Below, one piece after another: positions 1-12,041 of a stretch of DNA of 64,000 nt. The translations under genes were made by a program, and so were the position numbers. Each line of letters begins with the position of its first letter. Within the stretch, counting starts at the first letter, position 1. This stretch comes from Dipteronia dyeriana. Its lineage: Eukaryota > Streptophyta > Magnoliopsida > Sapindales > Sapindaceae. The notes below the pieces were generated by a model that was not told where the DNA came from, did no database searches, and worked only from the letters and a program-made list of their open reading frames with translations. The stretch lies in contig CM065295.1 in the NCBI GenBank assembly GCA_032871835.1, positions 87,599,819-87,663,818 on the forward strand, in the 5' to 3' direction.

Positions 1-23
1 TTTTTTTAAATTGAGATTTTCAA

Positions 24-263
24 TTGGGCCTGAAAGATATGGGTTTTACACTCAGGTTCGAATCCAACCTTTACAAGGAGCTCACTAAATACCCTTGCAA
101 GATGATGAATGACGTTTTAAGTAAAGCATGGGCCCAAATCAAATGGGAAGAAGATGAAGCGAACTACGTGGAGAAAGCAAACCACTATAACAAACGCAAC
201 GATCGAGTCGACAGAAGATCTAACGATAGAAGGGTTGAACCATATCCAACAACGAATCGATGA
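24..263 (+). pseudogene. gag remnant of the Tat element
   Basis: A 79-residue frame starts near the window edge. It is followed downstream by protease and pol in the correct order. The text is rich in charged residues (WEEDEANYVEKANHYNKRNDRVDRR), as at the basic C-terminal end of plant gypsy Gag, and stop codons break the frame after 263. From 264 to about 840 all frames are broken and only scattered gag-like text remains. The assignment rests mainly on position. No zinc knuckle was seen. Confidence 0.5.
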
Positions 264-840
264 GACAACTGAAACAGTGGACAACACAATAGAGGTTTAA
301 GTTATCAAAACATGCTAAAGACTAATCGACCACCAATCCCCGATACTTGAATATAACCTCAATATCGAGCCAGTCGATCTTGTGGCCGTGATGAAGGAAA
401 TGGGTATGGACTGTTAAATGGCCAAGAAAAATGAATGCACCCCCAGAACATCGAGATTCGCATCTATGATGCGAGTTCTAGGGTGATCATGGCCATCGAA
501 CGGAGTATTGTAGCGCACTAAAATTAGAAGTGACAAAATTGTTGAGACCGGGGCACCTATAAGAATTTATCATCGACCAATGAAAAGAGACAGTCGCTCG
601 ATGAGAGGAAAAACAAAACACAATTTCAAACGATAATCAACCAATACCGCCCCAGCCAGATGGACTTATCAACTACATCGCAGGTGGATCGGAAGTGAGC
701 GGTATCGGTTACTCTACAGCAAAGAGACATACTCGACAAGTGTCGAACACGGAGATTCGATCTAACAGATAACATCCATCAACAGTAGAGGAGACGGTCA
801 CCTTCAATTCGACAGACAAATCAGATTTGTTTTCCACTCA

Positions 841-1159
841 CGATGATGCTCTAGTTATTTCTTTGTTAATTTCTAATTGCATGACGAAACACATGTTAGT
901 AGATAACGGAAGTTCATGTAATATATTGTTTAACAGTGCACTTTAAGAAATGCAAGTGGATGAATCGAAAATTAGTCATCGTACGACTGTGCTTACAGGG
1001 TTCAGTAGCGAACAGAAAAGTACATTAGGCGAAATCGTCCTACCAGTGTACGTGGAATGGGTGAACTTATACATCAACTTCCTGGTGCTCGACTGTCAAT
1101 CACCCTACAATGCAATCCTTAGAAGGCCCTGGATACACGAAACGAAGGCAATTCCATAA
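841..1159 (+). pseudogene. retropepsin-like aspartic protease remnant
   Basis: The translation reads LVDNGSSCNILF near 895-930, matching the D-x-GSS-x-x-x-I-L-F active-site motif of plant Ty3/gypsy proteases. A stop follows a few codons later. The frame resumes at 950 and runs to 1159 with the family-typical ending LVLDCQSPYNAILRRPW. The enzyme would cut the Gag-Pol polyprotein inside the virus-like particle. The internal stop makes it non-functional. The spacer 1160-1490 is linker before reverse transcriptase, with many stops. Confidence 0.75.
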
Positions 1160-1494
1160 ACCTACCATCAAATGATCAGGTTCCCAACCAAATAGGGAGT
1201 GCGCGAAATTAAAGGTGAACAAAGCAGCAAGAGAATGTTACCAGAATGCAATGAAGAAGAAGAAGGAAAAATTATAGCAACTACTGGAAACTACATCCGA
1301 GTCGACCACGAGCATACCTAAGTTTGAAGAATTCGATGAAGTGTCAATCTACCCAGACAACCTAGAACATAAAGTTTCAATTGGATCCAGGTTGTCAATC
1401 GAAATCCGAAATCAATTGATCGAATTCTTAAAGCAACGACACAGTACTTTCGCTTGGTCGCACTCGGACATGGTCAGAATCGACCTACAGGTAA

Positions 1495-2820
1495 TGGTAC
1501 ATAAATTGTAGGTTGATCCAGACCACCGACCGGTAAAGCAAAAAAAAAAGAAAGTTCACGCCTGAAAGAAATAAAATCATTAATGAGGAAATACAAAAGC
1601 TGATAGACATTAGATCTATCAGAGAAGTAAAGTACCCAGACTGGTTGGCCAAAGTCGTGGTCGTGAAGAAAAAGAATAAGAAATGACACGTTTGTATTGA
1701 CTTCATTGACCTCAACAAGGCCTGTCCAAAGGACCCATTCCCGCTACCTCATATTGATATGCTAGTCAACGCTACCTCCGGACATCAGCTACTAAGTTTT
1801 ATGGACGTATTTTCAGGCTACAATCAAATCCTGATGCATCCAAATGACCAAGAAAAAATAGCCCTCGTCATCGAAAGAGGTATTTTTTTTTATAAAGTAA
1901 TGCCTTTTGATTTGAAAAATACAGGTGCAACCTACCAGCGGTTAGTCAATAAGATGTTTGTAGACATGCCCAGATCGACTATGGAAGTTTACATTGACGA
2001 TATGCTGGTCAAGTCGCAACTCGCAACTCGCAAACCAACATATAGAGCACTTGAGACAGTCTTTCGACATACTCGACAAGTATGGTATGAAATTGAACCT
2101 TACTAAATGTTCTTTTGAAGTGTCGTCAAGAAAATTCTTAGGTTACCTGGTGACTCAAAGAGGGATCGAAGCAAACCCAGACCAGATCCATTCAATTTTA
2201 AAACTTGAATCGCCTGAATGCATTAAAGATGTCAAGAAACTGACGGGTCGAGTGGCAGCACTTAAAAAATTCATATCGAAATCATCAGAATGTTGTCAAC
2301 CTTTTTTCAGTATCTTGAAGAAAAATAGGACGTTCGACTGGACTACGGAATGCGAGAAGGCGTTTCAAGACCTAAAGCAATATCTAATGTCGCCTCATCT
2401 ACTATTGAAACCAAATTCTAACGAAACATTATACCTGTATTTGGCAGTGTCAAATACCGCGGTAAGCTCCGTATTGATCAAAGAAGAAATAATTCACAAC
2501 ATCTAGTGTACTACATAAGCAAATCGTTACTTGACACAGAAACAAGATATAACAAGCTCGAGAAACTAGCCCTTGCACTGGTCGTGGCCGCTCGAAAACT
2601 GAGACCCTATTTCCAATGTCATCCAACCAAGGTACTTACTTCATTTCCACTTAAGAAAATTTTACAAAAACCAGAACATTCAGGTCGACTCACGAAATGG
2701 GTAGTCGAGGTCAACGAGCACGACATCTCCTTCCATCTGCGGACGTCTCAAAAATCACAGGTAATCGCTGGCTTTATAGCTAATTTTACACCTAACGAAC
2801 ATCTACATGCTAACAAGAAC
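1495..2820 (+). pseudogene. reverse transcriptase and first RNase H of the Tat element
   Basis: Recognisable blocks, in order: DFIDLNKACPKDPFPLP (1695-1750), FMDVFSGYNQI (1798-1830), YKVMPFDLKNTGATYQRLV (1895-1950) and the catalytic YIDDMLVKS (1990-2015). Then come the thumb (KFLGYLVTQRGIEANPDQI) and the first RNase H with YYISKSLLDTETRY (2506-2550) and LTKWVVE (2690). Frames change near 2000-2100 and at 2500, and an A-run at 1540 and a stop at 1565 break the N-terminal part. Function would be copying element RNA to cDNA. Several lesions make it a pseudogene. Confidence 0.88.
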
Positions 2821-2826
2821 TAGGAT

Positions 2827-3240
2827 TACTCACAGAAGAAACAACAAACGACAAATGGACATTATCAGTCGATGGGTCGAGTAACGTAAAGGGAAGCGGG
2901 TTTGGATTGGTGCTGACATCTCCACAAGAGGACAACTTGGAACAATAGATCCACTGTAATTTCCGCGTAATAAATAATGAAGCAGAATATGAAGCAATAA
3001 TCGTAGGACTCGACCTTGCTAAAAATCTTGGAATTAAAAATATACAGGTGTTCAGCGACTCGCAGTTTGTCGTACGACAGATGAATGGGACATATGAAAT
3101 CAAGGATAAAAGGATGGCAGCATACTTAACTAAAGTCAAACAGCTCGAATCAACATTCGACACTTTCTTTTTATCGCAGATACCGAGATCAGAAAACTCC
3201 AGAGCATATGCCTTAGCAGGTTTAAGATCCAAGCCACAAG
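2827..3240 (+). pseudogene. second, archaeal-type RNase H domain of the Tat element
   Basis: Translation gives SVDGSSNVKGSGFGLVL, then an in-frame stop near 2947, then FRVINNEAEYEAIIVGLDLA, FSDSQFVVRQMNG and FLSQIPRSENSRAYALA. This D...E...D pattern with NNxAEYEA is the RVT_3 or archaeal-type RNase H that Tat-lineage plant retrotransposons carry after their own RNase H. Its presence is the main reason for placing the element in Tat. The open frame from 3048 continues directly into integrase. Confidence 0.82.
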
Positions 3241-3299
3241 AAAATAGTCCCACATCCATACCTATTGTACACATGTTGCGACCAGCAATATACGATGAA

Positions 3300-4529
3300 A
3301 GCGTGGCGACTATCGACAACAAAATCAGCTGGATAGATCCAATTACGAATTATTTGGAAGCAGATATATTACCAGATGACAAAGCTGAAGCAAGAAAGAT
3401 AAAGGTTAAGTCGACTAAATTTTGTATTTTGTATGGCAAACTTTATAAAAAATCATTTACATGTCCATATTTGAGGTACATCATGCCTGGAGAATCGAAC
3501 GAAATTCTCACAAGTCTCCATGATGAAGAATGTGGGAACCACTTAGGTGCAAGAAGCCTTTCGAACAGAGCCATTATCGATGGATACTACTGGCCAACAA
3601 TGCGGACCAACTCGTAAGAACACGTAAAAAACTGCGACAAATGCCAAAGATTCGCCCAAGTGTCTCACCTTCCACCAAGTATGCTTAATTCTACCTAGTC
3701 CCCATGACCTTTTAGGAAATGAGGAATGAATATTGTAGGAAAACTTTCAACCGCACCAGGATGACTAGTCTACATGTTGGTATTAACCGATTATTTCATT
3801 AAATGGGTTGAAGCTGGAGCTTTCCAACATATCAGAGATATAGAGGTACACAATTTCGTATAGAAAAATATCATTTGCAGGTTTGGAATACCAAAGGAGA
3901 TAGTAACCGACAACGGTTTACAATTCATATCATTCGACTTTAAGAATTTCTGTGATAAATACGACATCAAACTCAGTTTTTCGACACCAAGATATCCTTG
4001 CGCAAATGGACAAGCAGAGTCAACAAACAAAACAATAATCAATACATTAAAGAAAAGACTCAAAACAGAAAAAAAAACGTGTGGGTCGATAAACTTTCTG
4101 AAGTGTTGTGGTCCTACAGAACTACGCCTCGTCGATTGATAGGAGAAACACCATTCTCCCTTGTCAATGGTTTGGAAGCAGTGAACCCAATAGAAACAAG
4201 GTTAACAACAACCCGAAGTGAACACCCTAATGAAGAGCAAAACAATCAAGAATTGCTACTTGAGCTGGACCACCTAGACGAATGACAAGATCGAGCTGCA
4301 TTAAGAATACAAGAGTATCAATGACAAGTCGCTCGACACTATAACAAAAATGTCAAAATCAGGGCCTTCAAGATCAACGACTGGGTCTTACGATGAGTAT
4401 TCCAAAATACAAGAGAACAAGAGGCAGGAAAATTTGGCCCCACATGGGTAGTCCCCTATCAAATCACTGAGGTCAAAGGAAAAGGTGCATACAAATTACG
4501 CGACCTCAACGGACGAGAGATACACAACA
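3300..4529 (+). pseudogene. integrase of the Tat element, split by a hAT insertion
   Basis: The H2C2 zinc-binding part is visible at 3520-3660 (HDEECGNHLG, then CDKCQRFAQ after a stop at 3616). The catalytic core shows TDNGLQF near 3907-3930 and GQAESTNK near 4010, giving the D and E of the D,D-35-E triad. The first core aspartate region (3720-3800) is damaged. The C-terminal part runs to GREIHN at 4528. The hAT element follows, and the continuation (SWNTLHYK, stop) is found after 7921. The frame is shifted or stopped several times (3616, near 4000, 4285). Confidence 0.85.
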
Positions 4530-7500
4530 TAGGGATGGCAATGGGGTGGGTTTGGGGAGGGGTGGCCTTCCCTACACCCCACCCCATTTATTTTTTGAAA
4601 ACCCATCCCCTCATAAACCCCCACCTTAGATAGAGCGGGTTGGGGTACAACGAGGAGTGCTTTCCCCATCCCCACTCATATACCCCATTTATAATTTTAT
4701 TTATTTATTAAAATTACAATTATGTAACCATTGAATATGATAAAATATATAAAGTAGTAAATTATTCGATGAAACTATTAAAAAAACATATCGTAAACAT
4801 AATTTTCACGAGTAAATTCAATCATTCTCAAACATAAACATAAAGTATGAAGTCAAAATGTTCAAAATCTGTAACGCTAATAATCTAATAGTTGCATCTA
4901 TTTCTCTTGTTCTCTCTTCGTAATATCAACTTCATCTGACATCTCCTCAAGATGTTGACACCCACTCACATGGTTCTTGCAACATTCTAAACCAACAAAA
5001 AAAATTGTATTCAATATGGTTTGAATATCAATAACTTAATTTGATTTAATATGCATGATTTATTTTACCTCATTAAAATTTGGTTCTTCAAGACATGTGG
5101 AACGCTCAGTTGTAGTAGAAGAACATGAAGCTAATCATAAGATAAAAAAAATATATTTAAAATGATTAGTTATTTGGTAATCAATAAATATAATAAAAAA
5201 GAATAAATTTAATTCATTCCATTGAATTTAGTCCATAACCAATCACATCAAAGCCTCTAACGTCTTTGGATGAAGTCGGCTACGATGTGGACTCACAAAT
5301 CTACCACTAGTACTCAAAGCAGACTCAGATGTCACCGTTGACACGGGAATGGCTAGAACATCTCTAGCAATAGCATGCAAAATAGGATACTTACTTGCAT
5401 TCGCCTTCCACCAATTTAATATATCAAAATCTTCATCTCTAGGTATGAGAGGTTCCTCCAAATAATAATCAAAGTCTGATTTAATGGAAGCAGTACTAAT
5501 GGCATTAGAGACAAATGCATCAAAATTTTCCATATGATTCACCTTTCCCAAACGCACCTCCCTTGCTTGAGAAGATGATGGATTGGTAGGAAAATGATGA
5601 ACTTCTTCACTAAGTTAGATATCAATCGATATTGCCCCACCAAATCATCACATATTTTCTGAGTTTTTTCAATTTTTGTATATGCACCATCACCATAAAT
5701 AATTGGGAAATAATATTCAATCAATTTCATCTTGTATCTTGGATCTAAAATAGTCGCAACAACCATTATTCCATGAATTACATCCCAATACTGCTCAAAT
5801 TTGGTTATCATACTTGAAGCCATAATCTGTATTTCATCACACATGGAATTCTTCTACTCATAAATTGAAAACCAAATTTCACAAATCTTTGAAAAATAAA
5901 GGTTTGCTGTAGGATATTTGGTTCCTGAAAACAAGTCAGTTACTTCAAAAAATAACTCTAATATATCACATATTTCTTTCGCTACTTCCCAATCTTCTTC
6001 ACTAGGAAAACAATTATATTGTGGTTCTCGTTGCTTTAAACGAGCAAATACATCTTTATATATCAGGGCACTATTAAGCATCAAATAAGTAGAATTCCAC
6101 CTAGTTTTGCAGTTAAGAGACAACTTTTTACCACTATGAATATTTAATTGACGAGTGGCTTCAAAAAAAAATTCCTCTCTTTTAGGTGAGGCTGTCCAGA
6201 AAACAACACTATCACGGATTTTTTCAACACTGACGGCAATCATATCCAATCCTTCTTTCACAATCAAATTCAGTATATGAGCACAACAACGCATATGAAA
6301 TTTTTTTCCACCCAATAAAAGTGAACCACCAAAAATCTTATCTAATAAAATCCTAATCATGGCATTATTGGTGGTACAATTGTCTACTGTTATAGTAGAA
6401 CATTTTCGATCAACATTCCAATCTAATACACAATCCATCAATGCTTCAGCGAGTATCTCAAAAGTATGTGGGCATGGCACATGAATGAACCTAGCGTAAC
6501 ATGACAAAACACCATATTATAATGTAAAAATATATTTTTCAAGTTGCTGTATAGTGTATAAATTAAATGTTAACAGACAAACTACTTTAAACAATATCAA
6601 TTATACAAATACAAAAAAATATAGGCATCAAGTCCATTTTAAAAAATAATAATAACAATAATATTAATAAAGACATCAGTATAAAAGCATAAACTATAAA
6701 AACCAAAAGATTACCTCATTATTCGACTTTGCAATTTCCAGGATTCATCAATGAAATGTCCTGTGACAACCATAAATCTTTTTTTTTTATTGCTAGTCCA
6801 CATGTCAGTTGTAATAGCAATCCTACTACCATTCCTCTCCAGTAATTGCATTGTCTTAGACCTCTCGTAATCATATATTTTCAAAATATCATTCTTGATT
6901 GTGTTTCGAGAGACTACCGTAAACAATGGTTGGACTGTTTTCATGAACTTTTTGAACCCCAAGTGCTCAACCATACTTAGTGGATACTCATGTAAAATTA
7001 TCATGTGTGCTAACTCTTTCCTTGAAGCTTCTTTATCAAATGAATATATGCCAACTTCGACTTTACCATCGGTTGTTTTAGAAGTTTGCAACATTGTTTT
7101 TTTGTTTTTTTTTTGTTTTCGACAACGGCATCTGTTAAAATGGTCATGCAAACTTTTGGTATCATTTCTACTCTTTGCTGAGAGTTTATCCTTACAGTAG
7201 TTGCAAATAGCATAATCCACTCCATTAATCTTTTTTTTTTTTAACAAAATGCTCCTACATAACTGATGTGCACCTTCTTTTTCTTTTGTTGCCATCGTCA
7301 TCACATTCAATTGAATTTGTTTCCACCCCAGGTTGTTCTTGTATGTTTACACAATTTTTTATCGATGGGTCTTCACTTTCTAGTGCATCTGTAGACATAT
7401 TTGTGCCTACCTGAAGTAATGATAAACAAAATAAATTTGATTCAAGAGTTGAGAATTATTAAAGTAATAAACTTGGAAAAAAAAAACTATTGTATTTAAA

Positions 7501-7913
7501 CTGTAAATTTTAATAGTTATTTGAGAAAGAAACTTACCGTATACCCTTTTGTGTCCTTTTGTGTTTGAGGTTAAAGTTTGAATGGTAAACTTTGAGTTGT
7601 TTGAGGAATAAAGACTTAGAATTGCAGTTAGCGGCTAGGGTTTTTTTTTAATAGTATTTTGTATTGTCACTTTATGTTAAATAATGATAAGGAGATGTAA
7701 AGTTAGGGTTAGTGTATTTATATATATTTCCTTTTTTTAGATATATTTATTTTCTTTGAAACTACGTAGTTTAACTAAATATTATTTTAAGCGGGGCGGG
7801 GCGGGATGGGAAATATAAAACCCATCCCCGCCCTCCCCACCCCCTTCCCACTAAATTGAAACTCATCCCCACCCTAAAAGTGTGGGGCCCCGCAGGTAAT
7901 TTTGCCATCCCTA
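4530..7913 (-). mobile_element. hAT DNA transposon inserted in the retrotransposon integrase
   Basis: Terminal inverted repeats TAGGGATGGCAA (4530) and TTGCCATCCCTA (ending 7913) bound 3384 bp. The flanks are ACACAACA (4522-4529) and ACACAATA (7914-7921), an 8-bp target duplication with one mismatch, as expected for hAT. Subterminal G/C-rich blocks (GGGGTGGG on the left, CCCATCCCCGCC on the right) sit just inside both ends. The transposase reads on the minus strand. Removing the element rejoins the integrase end, so it is younger than the Tat copy. Confidence 0.92.
5243..7310 (-). pseudogene. hAT transposase (BED finger, RNase H-like core, dimerisation domain), broken
   Basis: Reading down the minus strand: a BED-type zinc finger (CNYCKDKLSAKS...HDHFNRC, about 7215-7130), the core start ITTDMWTSNKKKRFMVVTGHFID (about 6820-6740), TITVDNCTTNNAMI (about 6400), MRCCAHILNLIV (about 6290), KTRWNSTYLMLNS (about 6100) and the C-terminal hAT dimerisation domain FDILNWWKANASKYPILHAIARDVLAIPVSTVTSESALS (about 5450-5310). 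The gap 6510-6710 is AT-rich and may be an intron. Frames change near 5850 and 5550, so the protein is not made intact. It would act in the nucleus to excise and insert the element. Confidence 0.87.
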
Positions 7914-8325
7914 ACACAATAGTTGGAACACACTTCATTACAAATAGTATCACTTCTAAACTCCTCTTATGTTTTTACCTATTATCAGTTCCTCCTATTT
8001 TCAATTTCAATCACTTTTCAATTTCAAATACTAACGAGTCGATCGATAAAGAACAATGATGACACCATTAGTTGCAACTAAGTGTAAAGCTTAGCTCAAA
8101 AATCTAAGTCCTAACATGATCCACTAACAATAAATCGTTGTCGACATCGACAAGCAATAAACAAATTTTCAGGGTACATTAGTCTACGACCAAAAACAAA
8201 TCAACCACGAAACCTTCAAACGACGTCCCATCGACGAACATAAAAATACACTACTTTCAATGACCGCTCTCGACACGGATCACTGCTAGTTGGGGGAGTA
8301 TCACTAGGAACAAGCATTCATCACC

Positions 8326-8717
8326 GAATTTAATGCATGAAAGCAATTTGTTCAATGTAAATGTCGAATCGACTGAATTTAACGCATGAAAGCGATTTGT
8401 TCAATGTGAAGGTTGTATTGATCGAATTTAACGCATGAAAGCGATTTGTTCAATGTGAAGGTTGTATTGATCGAATTTAACGCATGAAAGCGATTTGTTC
8501 AATGTGAAGGTCGTATCGACCTAATTTAACGCAGGAAAGCGATTTGCTCAATGTGAAGGTCGTATCGACTGAATTGAACGCATGAAAACGATTTGCTTAA
8601 TGTAAAGGTCGTATCGACTGAATTTAACGCATGAAAGCGATTTGTTCAATGTAAAGGTCGTATCGACCGAAATTAACGTACGATAGCGATTCGTTTTGTA
8701 AAGATCGAAAACAACTA
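8326..8717 (+). repeat. 49-bp tandem repeat array, about 8 copies
   Basis: Copies start at 8326, 8375, 8424, 8473, 8522, 8571, 8620 and 8669, exactly 49 bp apart, each beginning near GAATTTAACGCATGAAAGCG. Later text to about 8820 holds decayed further copies. The array lies between the pol end and the antisense ORF region. It codes for nothing visible. There are no unique spacers, so it is not a CRISPR. Confidence 0.93.
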
Positions 8718-8902
8718 AAAATAAAACGCATTAATGCTATTTACTCGATACAAAGGTCATATCGACCAAGGTTAAACGAACAATGATACTCAAGGAAAGT
8801 TCATGTCGACTGAATTTTAGGCACAAGCCTTGTTTTTTTTTTTATAAATATAGTCGAATAAATTAAACAAGTACCAGTTTACAAACTTATAAAAACAATA
8901 AA

Positions 8903-11156
8903 TCATGGAGCATTATCGATTAGAGGATCTTTCTCAATGACAACAGGAGTATCGTCGACAGCCTTGTCACCATCATCTCCCATACCAGCAGCCTCAGCCT
9001 TCAGTCGCTCGTTCTCTTCCCACTCTTCAATCTCAACCTTGGGATCCCATTTCGAACTCTCCCCAACAAGATACTCTTTGAAAAGGTCGACCGATGCTTT
9101 CCACTTGGCTTTGGAAGCAATATTCATCAGATGATTGTTGAGGTCAGCAATATATTGATCCTTTAAGGCATTCTGTTGGTCCTTAACTTGGATTTCTCCT
9201 TCAAGATTCGCCAGGCTTTTATCATTATCAACAATTGCTTATTGCAACTTCGCAACCTTTTATGCCAGTGAACGCAATTTTAAGTCGACCTCCTCCTTGA
9301 ATTTTTTAATTCTTTCGCACTCCTACCTCAGGGAATCATTCGCCTTCTGTATCTTGACACCTTTGTCTCGGATGGTCCCAATCAACTGTTTGAAAAATAA
9401 TTGGTCTTGTAGAGCTTGCAAAATAACCTACAACTTCAGTAAAGGAGAAATAAAAAAAATGTGTTGAACAACCACACGACATTTTAATAAGTCGGACGGC
9501 ATATACATTGAAGGTGGAGAGAATGCGTTCATCAATCACCTCTTCCAATTTGGTTCCTTTCAAAATCTCTCTGTCCTTGGGAAAAAGAAGATCGTCTGAC
9601 TTCTGTAAAAATGAACTAGGCTCCTTTCATAGACATGTATTGGGAGGAAAGGAAACCAGGGTCAAATTCGACCCCTACTGTTCGACACTAGCAGCTACAT
9701 CCTTCTAACTCCGTACAATTGCCTTGTCCTTAACGGAAGTCTTCCTTTTCTTCTATTCACGTGGGAGGTCGAGTTTATGAGATGATTTGAATGGCTGATC
9801 GACAATGGGGACACCAGACATGTCTGTCAATTTTTCCCCTTCTACTGCTTTTCTTTTGAGAGCTTTGACCTTTTTCTTTTACTCTCCAGAGCCATCCGTT
9901 TTGTAGCAATCGAGTCTGGCAAATCAAACTTCATCTTTTAGATCGACTTGCCTGTGAAACGACGTTCAACGTTAGTAATTGGGGTCAAAAATTACATACC
10001 AAAAAGTATTTCAAAACTCCTCCTAGCCCAGGTGTACAATACTAAATCTTTCAAGCAAGGATATGAAGTCCTTGGCACATTCCATGTAGAATGAAGCCAT
10101 ATGGAGCTAGGCCTAAGGTTACCTTCTCCCATCAACACTTTCCAACTTCTCTCTTCCTTCGAAATTGATAAGACTTTAGTTGTACGACCTCCGGCGTCCT
10201 TACATTTAGGCATATCAACTCCATCTGTTATTCTACAAAGGACAAAAAGGGACAAAAGCTAGAATTAAAAGACATGAAAACCCTAGGGCTACTACGACTA
10301 ATCAACAATAGAGGAACTCACCATATTTATTCCAAGTTCTAGGGTATATGTACTTTTCATTCCCAAAAGGACCGTCGATCAAAAGACCTTTAGCGAAAAA
10401 ATAAGTGTTTTTCCACCTACGGTCGTTTGTCGTCAGATTCATGATTAAGGGTTTTGCATTAGACCTCAAGATCAACCAATATCGACCATTCTCGCTAAGA
10501 TGCTCCTTCAAATTATGCAAAAGAGAACCTAACCAGAAATGACTACCATATTTCTCACGCAAGACGGTGAGAATAATCAGTATCCTCCAAGAGTTCGGTA
10601 TTAATCGACCAGAAGCAAGTTGGAAATAAATTAACAAATGACATGCAAGAGAGGGAGCTGGAAATCTAAATCCTTGGCGAAAATTATATTCGTAAAAGCA
10701 GATCCATCCAGGAATATTCCAATCAGGTTGTTCATGCTCTTTAGCAGGCCTCAATTCAACGTCGTCCAAAATTCCATATAATGTCCTCGGAGTATCCATA
10801 TCTTCGTCAGTAGAATATATACTATTCAGATTTTCGTTAGCTAGAATGCCTAACGGTCGACCAGAGCATGACGGTTCCTCTATATCTATATGACACGGGT
10901 GATCGACCTCACTTTCTACGACCTTAACAAATTCCATATCCGAGGGTCCCACCTCATCTAAAATCAGTGAAGGGTCGACTAGAGTAATGTGCCGACTGAT
11001 ATCCTGAGAGTCGACGTCAAAACCCTCTTCAACAACTTTATTTTCATTTCCACTAGGGGTATAGGTGATCCTGGGACTTGAAACTGCACTGTCGTTCGAC
11101 ATAATGCTGACATGCAAAAACGCAAGAGCCACACCTATGGTTCGAAAGATCCACAC
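8903..11156 (-). pseudogene. antisense extra ORF region of the Tat element (gypsy-type putative transposase domain plus coiled coil)
   Basis: The first open part, 11156 down to 10302 (284 aa), contains FPAPSLACHLLIYFQLASGR, LIPNSWRILIIL and later WKNTYFFAKG. This is the plant putative gypsy-type transposase domain (Pfam Transposase_28 style). After a broken region come 10255-9992, 9563-9336 and a charged coiled-coil stretch from about 9340 to an acidic end at 8903. Gaps between blocks may be introns or lesions, and a few stops lie in the coiled coil. It reads opposite to pol, as described for extra ORFs in Tat-type elements. Its function is unknown; despite the domain name, no transposase activity is shown. 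Confidence 0.75.
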
Positions 11157-12041
11157 TTATGAAAAATCTATTATCTACTACCTATTTTCATGATCTACAA
11201 CTAAAACCCTAGATCTATTACGACTTCAACACATCTTTCCAAGTCAATTGACTATAAGACCCTCAATGCTAACAACTCAATGAGGAATTCAATGTCCTAA
11301 AAGGATCAAACCCGTCGAAGATAAAGACAAGTTTTTATTCCAAAGAAAATTCGATGAGAAGTATAGTAAGAAAAAATTCTAAACTTTTCAAGAACAGTGA
11401 GATTATACTACCATTTCTAAGAATATAACCGAAAAATCGCAACAATGAACTTTTATCCCCTATGAAACAAGAAAATTAAAAAATTGTGTTTTAGTAAAGC
11501 AAATTATCTCGTACCTTAGTATAAGGATTGTAGAGGAGTAACGAGCGTAACAAGCGGTTACGAAAGATTGCAGGGAAATAACCGATATGGGATTTTTGGT
11601 ATTTGAAGAGGCTAGAGAAGTCGAAGAGTCAAAGGGTCAGTAGAAGTCAAAAAAAAAAAACCTTCTTGAGAAAGTTTAATAAACCACTTTAAATTCAAAG
11701 TAGACGCGTGTCGAGATTCTGGTGGTTATCAGTTTACCAGGGTAAATGAACTAAGATTAGTTTGAAATTTATCTCCTTCGATAAGCGTACCTATGATTAG
11801 AAAATTGCACCAAAATTTAAAAGACCACGTTAGCCCTAGAAGTTAAAACGTTTCGATATCCTTCTGTTGAGTTTATGAAGCAGTTGACACCTTATCGAAA
11901 TCAACTGATCGACGCGGTAAATTGCCATTCGACTTAATATGCAAAATTGATGTACCTCCATTTGATTCCACATAAAATGTCGTTCGACCTGACTACACTC
12001 TCTAATTCATAAATTACTTCTTTAGAGAGTGAGGGGCTAGT

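Noticed and set aside
2810..3322. 170-residue minus-strand frame
   Set aside because: It is a shadow of the archaeal-type RNase H on the plus strand, which has the real motifs.
8326..8717. Regular 49-bp repeats considered as a CRISPR array
   Set aside because: The units are contiguous with no unique spacers, and the setting is a plant retrotransposon.
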